Shown in pieces: positions 63,455 to 64,000 of a stretch of DNA of 64,000 bases; positions within the stretch are counted from its first letter, which is position 1, and the number at the start of each line of letters is the position of its first letter. A program made the translations under genes and the position numbers. Where the stretch lies: the NCBI GenBank assembly GCA_028871795.1, contig JAGWMG010000002.1, forward strand, positions 264,106 to 328,105, written 5' to 3'. The notes beneath the pieces are model-generated. The model had not been told where the DNA came from and did no database searches. It was given only the letters and a program-made list of their open reading frames with translations. This DNA is from Alphaproteobacteria bacterium (GTDB lineage: Bacteria > Pseudomonadota > Alphaproteobacteria > Micropepsales > Micropepsaceae).

Positions 63455-63482
63455 AGCCCCGCACGCTTTCGCGTACGGGGCT
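63455..63482 (-). terminator. rRNA operon terminator (possibly bidirectional)
   Basis: On the minus strand AGCCCCGTACGC-GAAA-GCGTGCGGGGCT forms a 12-base stem, one wobble pair, closed by a GNRA loop and followed by TTTGTTTTG. It lies about 70 bases after 5S rRNA and 36 bases after the convergent CHAP gene stop. Confidence 0.85.
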
Positions 63483-63548
63483 CTTGTGTGACGGCGGGGC
63501 CTGCGCGCGTCAGCGCGCAAATCAATCAACTCATTCTGTCCTTGGCAG

Positions 63549-63664
63549 GACTGGCAGCGACCTACTCTCCCGCGGCTTGGGCCGCAGTACCATGGGCGCT
63601 GGAGGCTTTAACGGCCGAGTTCGGAATGGGATCGGGTGGAATTCCTCCGCTAGGACCACCAGTC
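63549..63664 (-). rRNA. rrf: 5S ribosomal RNA
   Basis: The minus strand gives the conserved 5S sequence: GACTGGTGGTCCTAGCGGAG at the start, ACCCGATCCCATTCCGAACT in loop B/C and GGGAGAGTAGGTCGCTGCCA at the 3' side. The ends pair as GACTGG/CCAGTC. Length about 116 bases; ends are placed by this stem. It follows 23S rRNA on the same strand. Confidence 0.96.
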
Positions 63665-63699
63665 CGGCAAAGGACAGAATGAGAATACGACACTTTTGA

Positions 63700-64000
63700 A
63701 TGAGCTTGCTTATGTGGTGCCTGGTCTTCTTACCAGGCATGGAACGTGCTGCTTGCGATCAAGCCAATCGAGCGATTAGGACCAGTAAGCTCAACGCATT
63801 GCTGCGCTTACACACCTGGCCTATCGACGGGGTCGTCTTCCCCGGCTCTCGAGCGAAACCTGGTTTTGAGGTGAGTTTCCCGCTTAGATGCTTTCAGCGG
63901 TTATCTCGTCCGTACTTAGCTACCCGGCAATGCAGCTGGCGCCACAACCGGTCCACCAGAGGTACGTCCTTTCCGGTCCTCTCGTACTAGGAAAAGGTCC
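63700..64000 (-). rRNA. rrl: 23S ribosomal RNA, 3' end (runs off the window)
   Basis: The minus strand contains the conserved 3' domain of 23S rRNA, including the sarcin-ricin-loop vicinity (complement of CTAGTACGAGAGGACCGGAA at the window edge) and the AAACTCACCTCAAAACCAGG-type stretch. The exact 3' end is not visible and is set near 63700, just before the AT-rich spacer to 5S. Confidence 0.95.

Overview
The window reads as chromosomal DNA of a free-living, high-GC alphaproteobacterium. The evidence is a CpdR-type response regulator beside N-formylglutamate amidohydrolase, PhaR/PhaA polyhydroxybutyrate genes, an hfaABD holdfast-anchor operon as in Caulobacter, an alphaproteobacterial-type small RNA, two TonB proteins with a large TonB-dependent receptor, and start codons that are often GTG or TTG. 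A stalked, prosthecate or Rhizomicrobium/Caulobacterales-like organism would fit; the exact genus cannot be read from the sequence. No prophage, insertion sequence, CRISPR array or defence island was found. About 60 protein genes, one tRNA and the 3' end of an rRNA operon are present.

Layout. 1-13.5 kb: 3' part of aconitase, a DUF1223 protein, a PAS-GGDEF-EAL signalling protein, a secreted beta-propeller, phaR and phaA, a GH1 glucosidase lipoprotein, tRNA-Val(GAC), a TonB protein, cpdR and formylglutamate amidohydrolase. 13.5-19 kb: a small RNA with the alphaproteobacterial mmgR/alpha-r8 core, then a five-gene, partly translationally coupled envelope glycan operon (metallophosphoesterase, GT4, GT-C membrane protein, GT2, GtrA). 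19-26 kb: modCB without modA, an unrecognised secreted protein with a possible Cys-His-Asp triad, and a tonB-exbB-exbD-exbD-TPR energy-transduction operon. 26-34 kb: glyoxalase I, threonine aldolase, a 1203-residue autotransporter, a pentapeptide-repeat protein and a YbjN-like protein. 34-40.5 kb: a hormone-sensitive-lipase-like protein that has lost its nucleophile serine, a small heat-shock gene with a near-perfect sigma-32 promoter and a ROSE-like thermometer leader, an SCP2 protein, a second hydrolase, hisN, typA and a miniature beta-carbonic-anhydrase-like protein. 40.8-49.6 kb: an RND efflux pair, a TonB-dependent receptor, DUF4389 and rhomboid genes. 49.9-52 kb: hfaABD. 52-60 kb: CoA-thioester enzymes (CitE-like lyase, MaoC hydratase, acyl-CoA dehydrogenase) facing a three-gene 2-oxoacid oxidoreductase with its own flavoprotein/ferredoxin subunit (korC-korA-korB). 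59.8-64 kb: epmA and efp divergently arranged, an SDH-family Clp-fold proteinase, a frameshifted VOC pseudogene, a CHAP amidase, and 5S and partial 23S rRNA on the minus strand.

Themes. Carbon storage (phaR, phaA and an RNA of a family tied to PHB control), surface attachment (hfaABD, glycan operon, autotransporter, c-di-GMP phosphodiesterase) and TonB-driven uptake dominate. The best regulatory find is the small heat-shock gene: sigma-32 promoter, three-hairpin leader and a Shine-Dalgarno-masking hairpin with a bulged G, all within about 120 bases. No wholly new multi-gene system is evident. The most novel-looking single proteins are the 567-residue secreted protein, the CxDxR/HxxC miniature protein and the serine-less hydrolase.
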